From Treponema sp. UBA6367 (GTDB taxonomy: Bacteria > Spirochaetota > Spirochaetia > Treponematales > Treponemataceae), in NCBI GenBank assembly GCA_002437725.1, contig DJRF01000012.1:40047-104046 (forward strand): DNA of 64,000 nucleotides, written 5' to 3'. Both the position numbers and the translations under genes were made by a program. The notes under the pieces are model-generated. The model saw only the letters and a program-made list of their open reading frames with translations, was not told where the DNA came from and ran no database searches. Shown here in pieces: positions 1 through 8,506 of the stretch (the first letter of the stretch is position 1; each line of letters starts with the position of its first letter).

Positions 1-149
1 AGATTGTTCACACAATGTGCAACTGCGGCGCAATTACAATCCCAGAATTGCAAGAAAAGGCAAAAATCACTCTTGTAAGTCCTGCAAGTATCCGCGAAGG
101 CGGCGCCCACGATGTGCTTGTAAAAAACACAACAATTCGTGCTGAATAA
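1..149 (+). CDS. guaB: IMP dehydrogenase, C-terminal end (partial)
   Basis: Only the last 48 codons are present, in frame from base 3, ending in TAA at 147-149. The tail contains MCNCGAITIPELQ, a TLVSPAS stretch and REGGAHDV, which I recognise from the C-terminal end of the roughly 500-residue IMP dehydrogenases of anaerobes; the enzyme oxidises IMP to XMP, the step before GMP synthase. guaA lies 10 kb away in the same direction. The catalytic and CBS domains are outside the window, so the call rests on the tail alone. It converges on the MutS-like gene with 34 bases between and no clear terminator. Confidence 0.6.
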   Translation, partial: IVHTMCNCGAITIPELQEKAKITLVSPASIREGGAHDVLVKNTTIRAE

Positions 150-183
150 AATACCTTTTAGTCCAAAAGTCGATGAAATTTTC

Positions 184-1866
184 TTATAAAGATGTTAGCA
201 TTTCATAAGTTACACCGTACTTTTGGGCAATATCGTGAGCAAATGAAACTCCTTCTGGAGGAGCAATCTGAACTTTAAATGAACGCTTTCCATCGGTTGA
301 TTTTACCACAAGCGAAGAAGCTTTCGGCGGATTTTTTACAGTCTTAGCAACAGAACTGTTTATTTCATCAATATCAAAAGCCAATTTATGCATGTGAGTG
401 TTATAAATTGTGCGGATTCCTTTTGTTAAAATCGCCCGGACAGAATCCTTTGCAATGTAATAGCCTTCTTCAAAACTTGTAGTTGAATAAGTTTCGTTCA
501 AGAGAAGCAAACTTTTTGAGGTACATTCGCTATAAAGATTGCGGAACCGCTTGCATTCCTCTCCTAGTCTTCCCAAGTCCATAGTCTTATCTTCATCGGC
601 TGGAAAATGAGTAAAAATAGAATCCACAGGACTAAAAGCAAAAGTTTTACCAGGAACGTAAAGGCCTGCCTGAGCGAGCACAAAGAGAAGTCCAACTGCC
701 TGAGTAATTGTAGTTTTGCCGCCGCGGTTTGCTCCCGTCAAAATGTACACAAGGTGTTCGTCATCAAACTGAATATCGTTTGGAACAATGTCTGCAGGAC
801 CAAAATTTTCTGAAAATGCGGAAAGCAGCTTAAAATTGTATATGCCTTTTGCATCCATAAAGTGAAGATTTTCAGGCTCACAGGCAATTTGCGCCTTGCA
901 GAATGCAAAACCTTTTTGCTGCATAGACTTTATGTAATTGGCAAAGCGAATGTAGAACATAAATTCTGGAATCAAATCTGTTATATTTGTTATAGGAATG
1001 TAGACATAACGATTTAAGACAAATTTTAATTTGTGGACAATTTTTCCAATCATGACATTTGCAATTTTGTCCATATAGTACGTTGAATTTTCAGCGCGCC
1101 TATCATTAACGCTTGCTATTGAAATTAATTTTTCAAAGATATCAGGATTATTCGCTGTTATCGGATGAAATTTAAAATTTTCATCCCAACTAGAATCCTG
1201 GTTTATAAAATCTTTTTTAGAAATCTTTGTGCAAAATTCACCAATTGCGTTGGACTTTGTAAATGATTTTTTATTAAAAGAAATAAGTCCTATTCCGTGC
1301 GCTTCGTATTTTTCATTAAGATTAATGCCGACAGTAATACTTTTTAAGTCGGAAGTTGTAGCCTTTAGCTGCAGAATGTCTTTTTTTAACTCTGAAAAAC
1401 CGTTTTCTGAATAAATTCCGTCAATATGGGATTTTAGATTTTTCATTCCTTCAGAATTAAGTTTTGCATTGGCAAGACATTCGTGAATCGCCTCAACCGA
1501 TTTTATGTAGCCATTAATTTCTTCAAGGCGATGCAGCAATTCCCATGCAGAATCGGTTTCTTCGTAGTGGCCTGAAAATCCGCTGTACTGTTTTTCGTAA
1601 TTTATGTGTTCAAGAACTTGAATCAGGCGTTCGCTTACCTCAGGATTGTTATAAATATCGTCAAAAATTTCTGTGCGGTACTTTGAAACTTCAGGATTAG
1701 AAGTCATCTTTGACAAAAACTGCATAAAAAGGGATTTTTCTTCTATTTTAGCTGTTACTTTTTCGCACAAAAAGTCTATTCCAAGATCGTGAATAGAACT
1801 TTCTGATAGAATGCGAAATTCGTCTTCTCCGTCTGGAAAAAGCAAGCTGATTTTTTTGTCATTCAT
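184..1866 (-). CDS. MutS-like ATPase (MutS domain V family), non-canonical
   Basis: 560 residues. The C-terminal third is a MutS-type ABC ATPase: Walker A GANRGGKTT near residue 380, then a Walker B-like LLLLNETYS in which the usual Asp-Glu is Asn-Glu, and a THMHKL switch region. The N-terminal part is helical, resembling the MutS lever/clamp; there is no mismatch-recognition domain I with its Phe-X-Glu motif and no Smr domain, so this is neither MutS nor MutS2. Family members are usually annotated as MutS-related proteins of unknown role; DNA-structure binding is an inference. It follows the oxidoreductase gene and is separated from it by an R2 hairpin array whose 3' end lies against the ribosome-binding site (ATAGGAACC). 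Confidence 0.75.
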   Translation of the reverse strand: MNDKKISLLFPDGEDEFRILSESSIHDLGIDFLCEKVTAKIEEKSLFMQFLSKMTSNPEVSKYRTEIFDDIYNNPEVSERLIQVLEHINYEKQYSGFSGHYEETDSAWELLHRLEEINGYIKSVEAIHECLANAKLNSEGMKNLKSHIDGIYSENGFSELKKDILQLKATTSDLKSITVGINLNEKYEAHGIGLISFNKKSFTKSNAIGEFCTKISKKDFINQDSSWDENFKFHPITANNPDIFEKLISIASVNDRRAENSTYYMDKIANVMIGKIVHKLKFVLNRYVYIPITNITDLIPEFMFYIRFANYIKSMQQKGFAFCKAQIACEPENLHFMDAKGIYNFKLLSAFSENFGPADIVPNDIQFDDEHLVYILTGANRGGKTTITQAVGLLFVLAQAGLYVPGKTFAFSPVDSIFTHFPADEDKTMDLGRLGEECKRFRNLYSECTSKSLLLLNETYSTTSFEEGYYIAKDSVRAILTKGIRTIYNTHMHKLAFDIDEINSSVAKTVKNPPKASSLVVKSTDGKRSFKVQIAPPEGVSFAHDIAQKYGVTYEMLTSL

Positions 1867-2024
1867 TTTGGTTCCTATTATAAAAAGTCAAGATTGAAAC
1901 GGAAGTTTTAATCTTGACTTTTTAAGTTGTTTCGCAACGAAGTGAGAAACAACAGTTGATAAGAAAGTTTGCAACGCAAACTTTTTAAGATAAAACAGAC
2001 GCCATTTTCGGCTGTTCTATCTTA
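1867..2024 (-). repeat. R2 hairpin-array element, copy a (complete)
   Basis: Read on the minus strand it begins at the oxidoreductase stop codon (TAAGATAG...) and ends at the MutS-like gene's ribosome-binding site. Hairpins in order: a CAGCCGAAAATGGCGTCTG core; AAGTTTGCGTTGCAAACTT; GTTGTTTC/GAAACAAC arms around a TCACTTCGTTGC loop; and AAAAAGTCAAGATT/AATCTTGACTTTTT, which ends in a T tract like a terminator. Same order and orientation as copies d and f. Confidence 0.85.
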
Positions 2025-3104
2025 CCTGGAAATTAAAGCCATTATCTTTGAACGCAAATCTTCAAGAATGTATAAAGTTCTTAGCCCCGAAGCAAGCGGC
2101 GAACGCAAGGGTTCTTTTTGGTCTAAAAAATCAACGGCGTTTTTTACCATATTTGAAAAATACTTTGTTTTTTTTAGGGATTTTACTTTAGAATCTTTTT
2201 CAAGTGAATAAAATCCTGAATAAAGTTTAGATTCTGCCCTTTTGTAAAATTCAAAGATTCCATTTCCTATGCGGATTCTTCCTTCTGCTCCAATTACGTC
2301 AACTTCAAATCCAAAAAAACGGCTTTCGCCAGAAATAACCATATTAATGTCCGCGCATTTTTCTGAAGAAAAGTGAACATTTAGGCTTCTTACAACAGAA
2401 GAATCTTTTTCATCGCAGACAAGACTTGTAATTCTGCCTTCAGAAAGACATGACTTTTTTCCATCATCTTCAAAATTATATTTAAAACCAGTTTGCTCAT
2501 CTTCTAAAAGAAATAAAATTATATCAACAAGATGAGTTCCATCGTGAAGCAAACTGTATTCGCCAGTAGATTCTTCTTTTGCAGAAAAAACTCTAAGCCC
2601 CGAGTCAAGGCGCGCATTTATCGAAAGTATTTTTCCAATATTTTTAATGTATTTTTTTGCAAACGCATAATCAAGGGCAAAGCGACGCTCATGATTTATC
2701 ATAATAGGAACAAAATGCTTTTTTGCTTCTAAAAGTATTTGTTCGCCTTGAGCAGCGTTCAGCGCAACAGGTTTTTCCAAGATTATAAGTTTAGGCTTAA
2801 ACCTGATTGCCGCCAAAGCAGTTTCTAAATGGAAAGTCTCGTTTACTGCAATAACTACTACATCAACTTTAGTAGTCGCAAACAAAAAGGAATACTCTGC
2901 AAACACATCGGATTTTTTTACAAATCTGTGCCAATGCGCAAGCCTTGAAGAATTGTTGTCGCAACCGGCCAGCAAATCAATCCTTTTATTTGCTAAAAGC
3001 GCCATCGTGTGACTGGCAGGCTGCTCACGCTTGGAGTCAAATCCAAGCGTAAAGCCTATCCGTCCTGTGCCTATAAGGGCTGCAGTATATTTTTTTTCAC
3101 GCAT
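2022..3104 (-). CDS. Gfo/Idh/MocA family oxidoreductase
   Basis: 360 residues. An N-terminal Rossmann fold is shown by ALIGTGRIG (residues 9-17), the AGCD end of the second strand, and an EKPVAL motif near residue 120, the usual Gfo/Idh/MocA cofactor and catalytic-lysine signature. The C-terminal half fits the family's substrate-binding sheet domain. Such enzymes oxidise or reduce sugars, inositols or related polyols with NAD(P); the substrate cannot be read from sequence. It starts 3 bases after the leuA stop codon with no strong Shine-Dalgarno, so it is probably co-transcribed and translationally coupled to leuA, although no leucine-pathway role is known for this family. R2 follows its stop codon. 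Confidence 0.8.
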   Translation of the reverse strand: MREKKYTAALIGTGRIGFTLGFDSKREQPASHTMALLANKRIDLLAGCDNNSSRLAHWHRFVKKSDVFAEYSFLFATTKVDVVVIAVNETFHLETALAAIRFKPKLIILEKPVALNAAQGEQILLEAKKHFVPIMINHERRFALDYAFAKKYIKNIGKILSINARLDSGLRVFSAKEESTGEYSLLHDGTHLVDIILFLLEDEQTGFKYNFEDDGKKSCLSEGRITSLVCDEKDSSVVRSLNVHFSSEKCADINMVISGESRFFGFEVDVIGAEGRIRIGNGIFEFYKRAESKLYSGFYSLEKDSKVKSLKKTKYFSNMVKNAVDFLDQKEPLRSPLASGLRTLYILEDLRSKIMALISR

Positions 3105-3107
3105 ACT

Positions 3108-4796
3108 TTATTGTCGGAAGTTTAATGCGCTTACAACAGCGGCAATTCCGGCGCGTCCCACGTTAGAACTCTTTCCTACTCCCCAAACCTGACTTCCGTC
3201 TTCTTTCGTTATTTGAACATAGGCAACAGCGCAAGTGTCTGATCCCGAACCAATGCTGTGCTCATGGAAAGTGGTTATATTAAACTTAGGAGCAGGAGTT
3301 TGCCTCATGGCAGTTACAAAGGCATCTAGCGGACCGTTTCCGTTTGATGCAATCGCATAAGTTTTTCCTTCCCATTCAACAGTTGCCATGCTTGCAACCT
3401 GTTCTGGAACATCGCTTCCACGCTCACCTTCTATATGCCTTTGCGAAATTTCAAGAATATTTAATGGAGTTTTTGTTTTTAGCCAGGCATTTTCAAAAAC
3501 ATCATAGATTTCTGCAGGTTTTAGTTCCCGCTGAGCTTTGTCGGCGGCTTTTTTTACAAGCTCGCCAAAAACAGGATGCATTGCCTTTGGCATTACAATT
3601 CCGTAATCCTGTTCCATTATGAATGCAGCCCCGCCTTTTCCGCTTTGGCTATTAATTCTTATAATTCCTTCGTATTGGCGGCCAATATCGTGCGGATCAA
3701 ACGTAAGGTAAGGAACATCCCAATACGAATTCGGAGCCATTTTTACCCTGGCAGCCATTCCTTTGCGGATTGCATCTTGATGAGAACCGCTGAACGCAGT
3801 AAACACAAGTTCCCCAGAATACGGTGTTCTAGGATGAATATTCATTCCTGTAAGCCTTGTGTACGCTTCGGTAAGTTTTGGCATATCAGAAAAATCTAGC
3901 TCCGGATCAACTCCTTGCGTATACATATTCATGCCAACGTTTACAATATCAAGATTGCCTGTACGTTCACCATTGCCAAAAAGACAGCCTTCAACGCGGT
4001 CTGCGCCTGCAAGCAGTCCAAGCTCACACTGCGCAACGCCTTCTCCGCGGTCGTTGTGATTGTGCAAAGAAATAATAACATTCTCGCGCTCGCTGATATT
4101 TCTGCAAAAGTATTCAATTTGGTCCGCAAACTGGTTTGGCATTGCACATTCCACCGTTGTAGGAAGATTTAAGATAACCTTATTTTCCGCGCTGCAGCCC
4201 CATTCTTTTTTTACAGCTTCGCACACTTCAAGGGCGTAGTCTATTTCAGTTGTGCTAAAACTTTCTGGACTGTATTCAAGGCGGATTTGCGTTCCTTCGC
4301 TCATAGAAAGGCAGCTTTTTACGCATCGGATTCCATCAATTGCAATCTGTTTAATTTCTTCCTTAGATTTATTAAACGTGTACTTTCTTTGAGCAGGACT
4401 TGTTGAATTGTAAAGGTGAAATATAGCTTTTTTACAGCCTTTAAGAGATTCAAAAGTTCTTTTTATAAGGTGCTCGCGCGCTTGGCATAAAACTTGCAAT
4501 GAAACATCATCTGGAACGTGATTTTCTTCAATAAGGCGCCGCATAAATGCAAATTCGGTATCAGAAGCGCTAGGAAAACCTACTTCAATCTCTTTAAATC
4601 CCATGCTCACAAGCAAATCAAAAAATTCTAGTTTCTGCTCAACTCCCATAGGATTTATAAGAGCCTGATTTCCATCCCTTAAATCTACTGAACACCAGAT
4701 AGGAGCTTTTGTAATTGTTTTATCTGGCCAAGTACGATTTTTAAGAGGAACTGCTTCAAAAGGGCGGTACTTTCCATTAGGCGACATTACTGACAT
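3108..4796 (-). CDS. leuA: 2-isopropylmalate synthase (long, yeast/actinobacterial type)
   Basis: 562 residues. Condenses acetyl-CoA with 2-oxoisovalerate, the first committed step of leucine synthesis. The N-terminus MSPNGKYRPF, followed by the catalytic-barrel motif DLRDGNQAL and the metal-binding SLHNHNDRG near residue 260, places it in the long LeuA class rather than the E. coli class. The last 130 or so residues, ending GKSSNVGRAGIAA, form the LeuA regulatory domain that binds leucine. The start is set by GGAGG 7 bases before ATG at 4796; the longer frame adds 19 unsupported residues. Expression appears controlled by the leucine leader and attenuator at 4902-5016. The Gfo/Idh gene follows directly. 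Confidence 0.95.
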   Translation of the reverse strand: MSVMSPNGKYRPFEAVPLKNRTWPDKTITKAPIWCSVDLRDGNQALINPMGVEQKLEFFDLLVSMGFKEIEVGFPSASDTEFAFMRRLIEENHVPDDVSLQVLCQAREHLIKRTFESLKGCKKAIFHLYNSTSPAQRKYTFNKSKEEIKQIAIDGIRCVKSCLSMSEGTQIRLEYSPESFSTTEIDYALEVCEAVKKEWGCSAENKVILNLPTTVECAMPNQFADQIEYFCRNISERENVIISLHNHNDRGEGVAQCELGLLAGADRVEGCLFGNGERTGNLDIVNVGMNMYTQGVDPELDFSDMPKLTEAYTRLTGMNIHPRTPYSGELVFTAFSGSHQDAIRKGMAARVKMAPNSYWDVPYLTFDPHDIGRQYEGIIRINSQSGKGGAAFIMEQDYGIVMPKAMHPVFGELVKKAADKAQRELKPAEIYDVFENAWLKTKTPLNILEISQRHIEGERGSDVPEQVASMATVEWEGKTYAIASNGNGPLDAFVTAMRQTPAPKFNITTFHEHSIGSGSDTCAVAYVQITKEDGSQVWGVGKSSNVGRAGIAAVVSALNFRQ

Positions 4797-4901
4797 TTTA
4801 TAACCTCCAAGCAATAAGTTTGAACAAGGCTCGCGTATGAAAACCTTGGTCAAGCCGTTTTTGTTCTATAGTTTTATGCTTTTGATTTTATATAAAACCA
4901 T

Positions 4902-4933
4902 AAAAAAAGCCCTACCGCTTATGCGGTAGGGCT
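4902..4933 (-). terminator. Attenuator terminator in the leuA leader
   Basis: On the minus strand, AGCCCTACCGC and GCGGTAGGGCT form a perfect 11-bp stem with a 4-base loop, followed at once by seven T. It lies between the leucine leader peptide stop codon and leuA, 105 bases before the leuA start, where an attenuator would sit. The preceding sensor-kinase gene also runs into it, so it may double as that gene's terminator. Confidence 0.9.
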
Positions 4934-4962
4934 GCATTTTCTAATTAAAACACCTTCTACAC

Positions 4963-5016
4963 TTAAGCGGCTGCAACAAGAGAATCTGAAAGTAGAAGTA
5001 GAAGAATGTATTTCAT
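4963..5016 (-). CDS. Leucine leader peptide (attenuator peptide of leuA)
   Basis: 17 codons, MKYILLLLLSDSLVAAA, with five consecutive leucine codons (CTT CTA CTT CTA CTT) and a TAA stop, ending 30 bases before an intrinsic terminator that precedes leuA. The Leu-codon sequence CTTCTAC (two overlapping copies, 4992-5004) is complementary to GTAGAAG at 4954-4960 just past the stop codon, giving a 1:2 hairpin. GTAG of that segment can also pair with CTAC in the terminator's 5' arm, and CCGCTTA at the end of the peptide gene (4964-4970) can pair with TAAGCGG in the terminator (4915-4921). A ribosome stalled on leucine codons would thus favour read-through. There is no Shine-Dalgarno; the promoter geometry suggests transcription starts at the ATG. 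Confidence 0.85.
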   Translation of the reverse strand: MKYILLLLLSDSLVAAA

Positions 5017-5023
5017 AAAAACG

Positions 5024-5052
5024 AATATATACTATTTTTTATTTTATGACAA
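5024..5052 (-). promoter_or_regulatory. Promoter of the leucine leader and leuA
   Basis: TTGTCA (5047-5052), 17 bases, TATATT (5024-5029) on the minus strand. The -35 box overlaps the last codons of the upstream kinase gene. The leader-peptide ATG begins 8 bases after the -10 box, so transcription probably starts at or next to the A of the ATG. Confidence 0.75.
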
Positions 5053-6795
5053 GACATTGTTTAATGCTTGCATAAGTTTTGGAATTTCTATAGGTTTTGA
5101 AACATAGTCGTTCATTCCGCACTGAATTGCAAAGTCCTCGTCATCAAAAACATCTGCCGTCATAGCAATAATAGGAATTGACGCAAGCTTTGAATCTTTT
5201 AAGCCCCTTATAGCTTTAGTAGCTTCATACCCATTCATAATAGGCATTTGAATATCCATCAAAACTGCATTGTAATATCCAGGATCAGAATCTTTTATCA
5301 TATTAAAGGCGTCTAGCCCATTTTCTGCAACATCAGCAAACATTCCGTATTCCCTGAGTATTGCAACTGCAATTTCTTGATTCAGGTGATTGTCTTCCGC
5401 AAGAAGGATTCGTTTTCCATCGAAACAATAAAAAACGTCTTCTGGCAATTCTTCAGAATTTAATCTCTGCACAAGTGGAAAACTAAAATCAACTGTAAAA
5501 GTGGAACCTTCGCCTATCTTGCTCTGTACAGAAATATTTCCATTCATAAGCTGAACCAAAGATTTTGTTATAGCAAGTCCCAGTCCAGAACCTGGAGTTC
5601 CATTTACGAATTCATTACTTTCTCTTTCGTAAGATTCAAAAACTGATTGCTGAAACTTTTCGGACATTCCAATTCCAGTATCTTTTACACAAATTTGATA
5701 AAAAACTTGATTTTCCGTTTTTTTCTTTTGCTCTACAGTCAAGCTTACAGAACCATACGGCTTTGTAAATTTTATGGCATTCGATAAAAGATTTATAATA
5801 ACTTGCTTTATTCTAACAGGATCTGCATATATGCAAGAATCTGCAACAGTAGAAGTGTCTACAGAAAAATCAATATTTTTAGACTTTACGTCTTCGTCAA
5901 AAATCCCTTGAACGTCCTGAACTATTTCAAATATATCGCAGCTTTTACAATCAAGTTTCATCCTTCCTGCTTCAATCTTTGAAATATCTAAAACATTGTT
6001 TACAAGAGAAAGCAAATAGTCGCTTGAGGTGAGAATTTTTTCCAAGCAATTGCGGACTTTTTCGCGGTCATCAAAGTTCTTTTTCGCCATGCTGGTAAAT
6101 CCAATTACTGCATTAAGCGGAATTCTAATATCGTGCGTAAGCGTTGAAAGAAACGCCGTTTTTGCTTTATCCGCCTTTACAAGATTGTTCATAGTGATAT
6201 GCAAATCTTCTTCTTGCTTTTTTAATATTCTTCGCTGGGAAAGATGTTCTTTAGTTTCAAAGCGGAACATAATCCCCACAATAATGCTTACGAGCGCGAC
6301 CGCCATAAATGTGTCGCTAAGAATCAGATAGTCAGAGCCTATTTGAACGACCTTTTCTGGATAATAGTAAGCAAGAAAAAAAGTAAGGCTTGCAGACAAT
6401 ACTGAAATTCCAAAAACAACAAAGCAACTTTTTCCGGGAATTAAAAGCCACGGCAGGATTAATCCCAAAGAAAACCATATTGGAACACCGCTTTCAATTC
6501 CGCCTTGATAAAAGTACATAAATGGAAGAAGAAAAACATTAAATGAAAGGCAAAGTATTATAGCCGCAGCGAGAGGCTTTTTAAGCACACTTGAGATTAT
6601 AAAACACAAGACAGCAAGAAACAGGCAGCAAAGGACAACCAAATTTCCTTTGAACGGCATTTTCAAAGAAACCGAAACTATAAATGCTATGGTTCCCAAC
6701 AAAAATGTAGTTACCAAAATTATGTTTAATATTCTTTGTTGAAATGGAACTGCATGACTAAAATTATCATGACAAAACTCTTTAATTTTTTCCAT
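5044..6795 (-). CDS. Membrane hybrid sensor histidine kinase with C-terminal receiver
   Basis: 583 residues. About six hydrophobic segments occupy residues 20-175, with no large periplasmic sensor domain. A short linker leads to the HisKA dimerisation domain (LSTLTHDIRIPLN, phosphoacceptor His about 221, with Asp rather than Glu after it), then HATPase_c with N box LLSNAIKF, G1 DTGIGM and G2 GSGLGLAI. The C-terminal receiver starts near residue 465 (LLAEDN), with phosphoacceptor Asp in VLMDIQMP and Lys in VSKPIE. Signal and output partner are unknown; no Hpt or DNA-binding regulator is adjacent. The longest frame would start at a TTG that is itself the -35 box, so I use ATG 6795, preceded by GCGAGAG. 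Confidence 0.85.
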   Translation of the reverse strand: MEKIKEFCHDNFSHAVPFQQRILNIILVTTFLLGTIAFIVSVSLKMPFKGNLVVLCCLFLAVLCFIISSVLKKPLAAAIILCLSFNVFLLPFMYFYQGGIESGVPIWFSLGLILPWLLIPGKSCFVVFGISVLSASLTFFLAYYYPEKVVQIGSDYLILSDTFMAVALVSIIVGIMFRFETKEHLSQRRILKKQEEDLHITMNNLVKADKAKTAFLSTLTHDIRIPLNAVIGFTSMAKKNFDDREKVRNCLEKILTSSDYLLSLVNNVLDISKIEAGRMKLDCKSCDIFEIVQDVQGIFDEDVKSKNIDFSVDTSTVADSCIYADPVRIKQVIINLLSNAIKFTKPYGSVSLTVEQKKKTENQVFYQICVKDTGIGMSEKFQQSVFESYERESNEFVNGTPGSGLGLAITKSLVQLMNGNISVQSKIGEGSTFTVDFSFPLVQRLNSEELPEDVFYCFDGKRILLAEDNHLNQEIAVAILREYGMFADVAENGLDAFNMIKDSDPGYYNAVLMDIQMPIMNGYEATKAIRGLKDSKLASIPIIAMTADVFDDEDFAIQCGMNDYVSKPIEIPKLMQALNNVLS

Positions 6796-6823
6796 AATAA
6801 AACTCTCGCTATGTTTTATAAAT

Positions 6824-6852
6824 ATAATAGGCTGAAAGTATTTTTCTTGCAA
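6824..6852 (-). promoter_or_regulatory. Promoter of the hybrid sensor kinase
   Basis: TTGCAA (6847-6852), 17 bases, TATTAT (6824-6829) on the minus strand, giving a 5' leader of about 20-25 bases before ATG 6795. Confidence 0.65.
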
Positions 6853-7026
6853 TTAATAAAAAACACAACTTAGAACCTAATACCGAAATCGTTAAGATTA
6901 TACATCATTAGTCAAGTATTTTCAAATTTTTGTTATACGTCTCGTTCGTCCTGTTGTAAAATAACTTCAAAAAAAGTAAACTGTATAATCATAATTTACT
7001 ATATACATACTGCGGAGGCTTCCAAA

Positions 7027-8478
7027 ATGGTACCAACTTTAATAAAAGAACTTTTATCTTCTAAACCAGACGGTCGAAAAGTTACAGTATGCGGTTGGGT
7101 TCGCACTGTAAGAGATTCTAAAAATCTTGTATTCATTCAAGTAAACGACGGAAGCTGTTTTAATAATATTCAGTTGACATTTGACCGCAACGAGCCTTCT
7201 AAAAATGCAGATATTGCGCAGATTGAAGAAGAGCTAAAAAAACTTAGCACCGGAGCATCTTTAAGAGCAGAAGGAATAATAATAAAAAGTCCCGCAAGCG
7301 GACAAGCTGTTGAAGTAACACTTGAAAAACTGACTTGCCTGGGGCAATGCAAACCTGAAGAATATCCTCTTCAGAAAAACAAAATGTCAATGGAATATTT
7401 AAGAGCGAATGCCCATCTCCGTGCAAGAACGAATACTTTCGGCGCAGTTTACCGCGTAAGAAATCAGATGGCCTATGCAATTCACACATTTTTCCAAGAA
7501 AGAGGCTTTCAGTATATAAACGCTCCTGAAATCACTTGCTCAGACTGTGAAGGCGCTGGCGAAATGTTCCAGGTAACAACCCTTTCTATGGAAAAAATTG
7601 CAGAAATGGGCGTAAAGGCTGGTCAAAACGGCATGAAAATTGAAGATGCCCATAAAATTGTAGACTATTCGAAAGACTTCTTTGGGAAAAAAGCAAATCT
7701 TACAGTTTCTGGGCAACTTGAAGCGGAAACTATGGCAACTGCATTGAGCAGAGTTTACACATTTGGTCCTACTTTCAGGGCGGAAAATTCAAACACACCT
7801 CGCCACCTTGCAGAATTTTGGATGATTGAACCAGAAATGGCATTCTACAATCTTGAAGACGACATGGACATTCAAGAAGAGTTCATAAAATATCTTTTAA
7901 ATTGGGCTTTAACGAAATGCCGCAACGATTTGGAATTCTTTGACAAGCGCATTCAGCCAGGTCTTATTTCTATGCTAGAAAGCGTTGCTAATGCAGACTT
8001 TGTTAGAATTTCTTACACAGATGCCATAAAAGAACTTGAAAAGCATGCAGAAAAGTTTGAAATAAAACCTTTCTGGGGCTGCGATATTGCAACAGAACAC
8101 GAGCGCTATCTTACAGAGCAAATTTTCAAGAAGCCTGTAATGGTTTTTAATTATCCAAAAGAAATAAAATCGTTCTACATGAAGCTAAACGATGACGGCA
8201 AAACTGTAAAAGCTGTTGACGTTCTTGTTCCAGGAATTGGAGAAATCATTGGCGGAAGCGAACGCGAAGAAGACTTTGAAAAACTAAAAAAAGCTTGCGA
8301 AGAACGCAAAATGGACATGACAAACTACGAATGGTATTTAGACTTAAGAAGATTTGGAACAGTTCCTCATTCAGGCTTTGGATTAGGTTTTGAACGGCTT
8401 ATCCGATATGTAACAGGAATGGAAAACATTCGCGATGTAATTCCATATCCTAGAGCTCCAAAATTGGCGGATTTCTAA
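7027..8478 (+). CDS. asnS: Asparaginyl-tRNA synthetase
   Basis: 483 residues, class IIb synthetase charging tRNA-Asn. The N-terminal OB-fold anticodon-binding domain shows VCGWVRTVRDSKNLVFIQV (residues 20-38). Motif 2 is FRAENSNTPRHLAEFWMIEPE, typical of AsnRS, and motif 3 is GFGLGFERLIRYVTG near the C-terminus, ending in IPYPRAP. GGAGG sits 8 bases before ATG. A TATAAT box at 6984-6989 is the likely -10, without a convincing -35 at 17 bases. No T-box leader is visible. The YihY-cNBD gene follows after 28 bases, probably in the same transcript. Confidence 0.95.
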   Translation: MVPTLIKELLSSKPDGRKVTVCGWVRTVRDSKNLVFIQVNDGSCFNNIQLTFDRNEPSKNADIAQIEEELKKLSTGASLRAEGIIIKSPASGQAVEVTLEKLTCLGQCKPEEYPLQKNKMSMEYLRANAHLRARTNTFGAVYRVRNQMAYAIHTFFQERGFQYINAPEITCSDCEGAGEMFQVTTLSMEKIAEMGVKAGQNGMKIEDAHKIVDYSKDFFGKKANLTVSGQLEAETMATALSRVYTFGPTFRAENSNTPRHLAEFWMIEPEMAFYNLEDDMDIQEEFIKYLLNWALTKCRNDLEFFDKRIQPGLISMLESVANADFVRISYTDAIKELEKHAEKFEIKPFWGCDIATEHERYLTEQIFKKPVMVFNYPKEIKSFYMKLNDDGKTVKAVDVLVPGIGEIIGGSEREEDFEKLKKACEERKMDMTNYEWYLDLRRFGTVPHSGFGLGFERLIRYVTGMENIRDVIPYPRAPKLADF

Positions 8479-8506
8479 TTCTGATATAAAACCTAAACAA
8501 GATAGT

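Noticed and set aside
1890..2005. 33-codon ORF inside R2 copy a (starting MASVFILKSL)
   Set aside because: In copy e the frame is shortened and in copy f the ATG is ATA, so the reading frame is not kept while the hairpins are.
6853..7026. T-box or other tRNA-sensing leader before asnS, and likewise before gltX at 20895-20952
   Set aside because: The leaders are too short and lack the T-box bulge sequence and a terminator.
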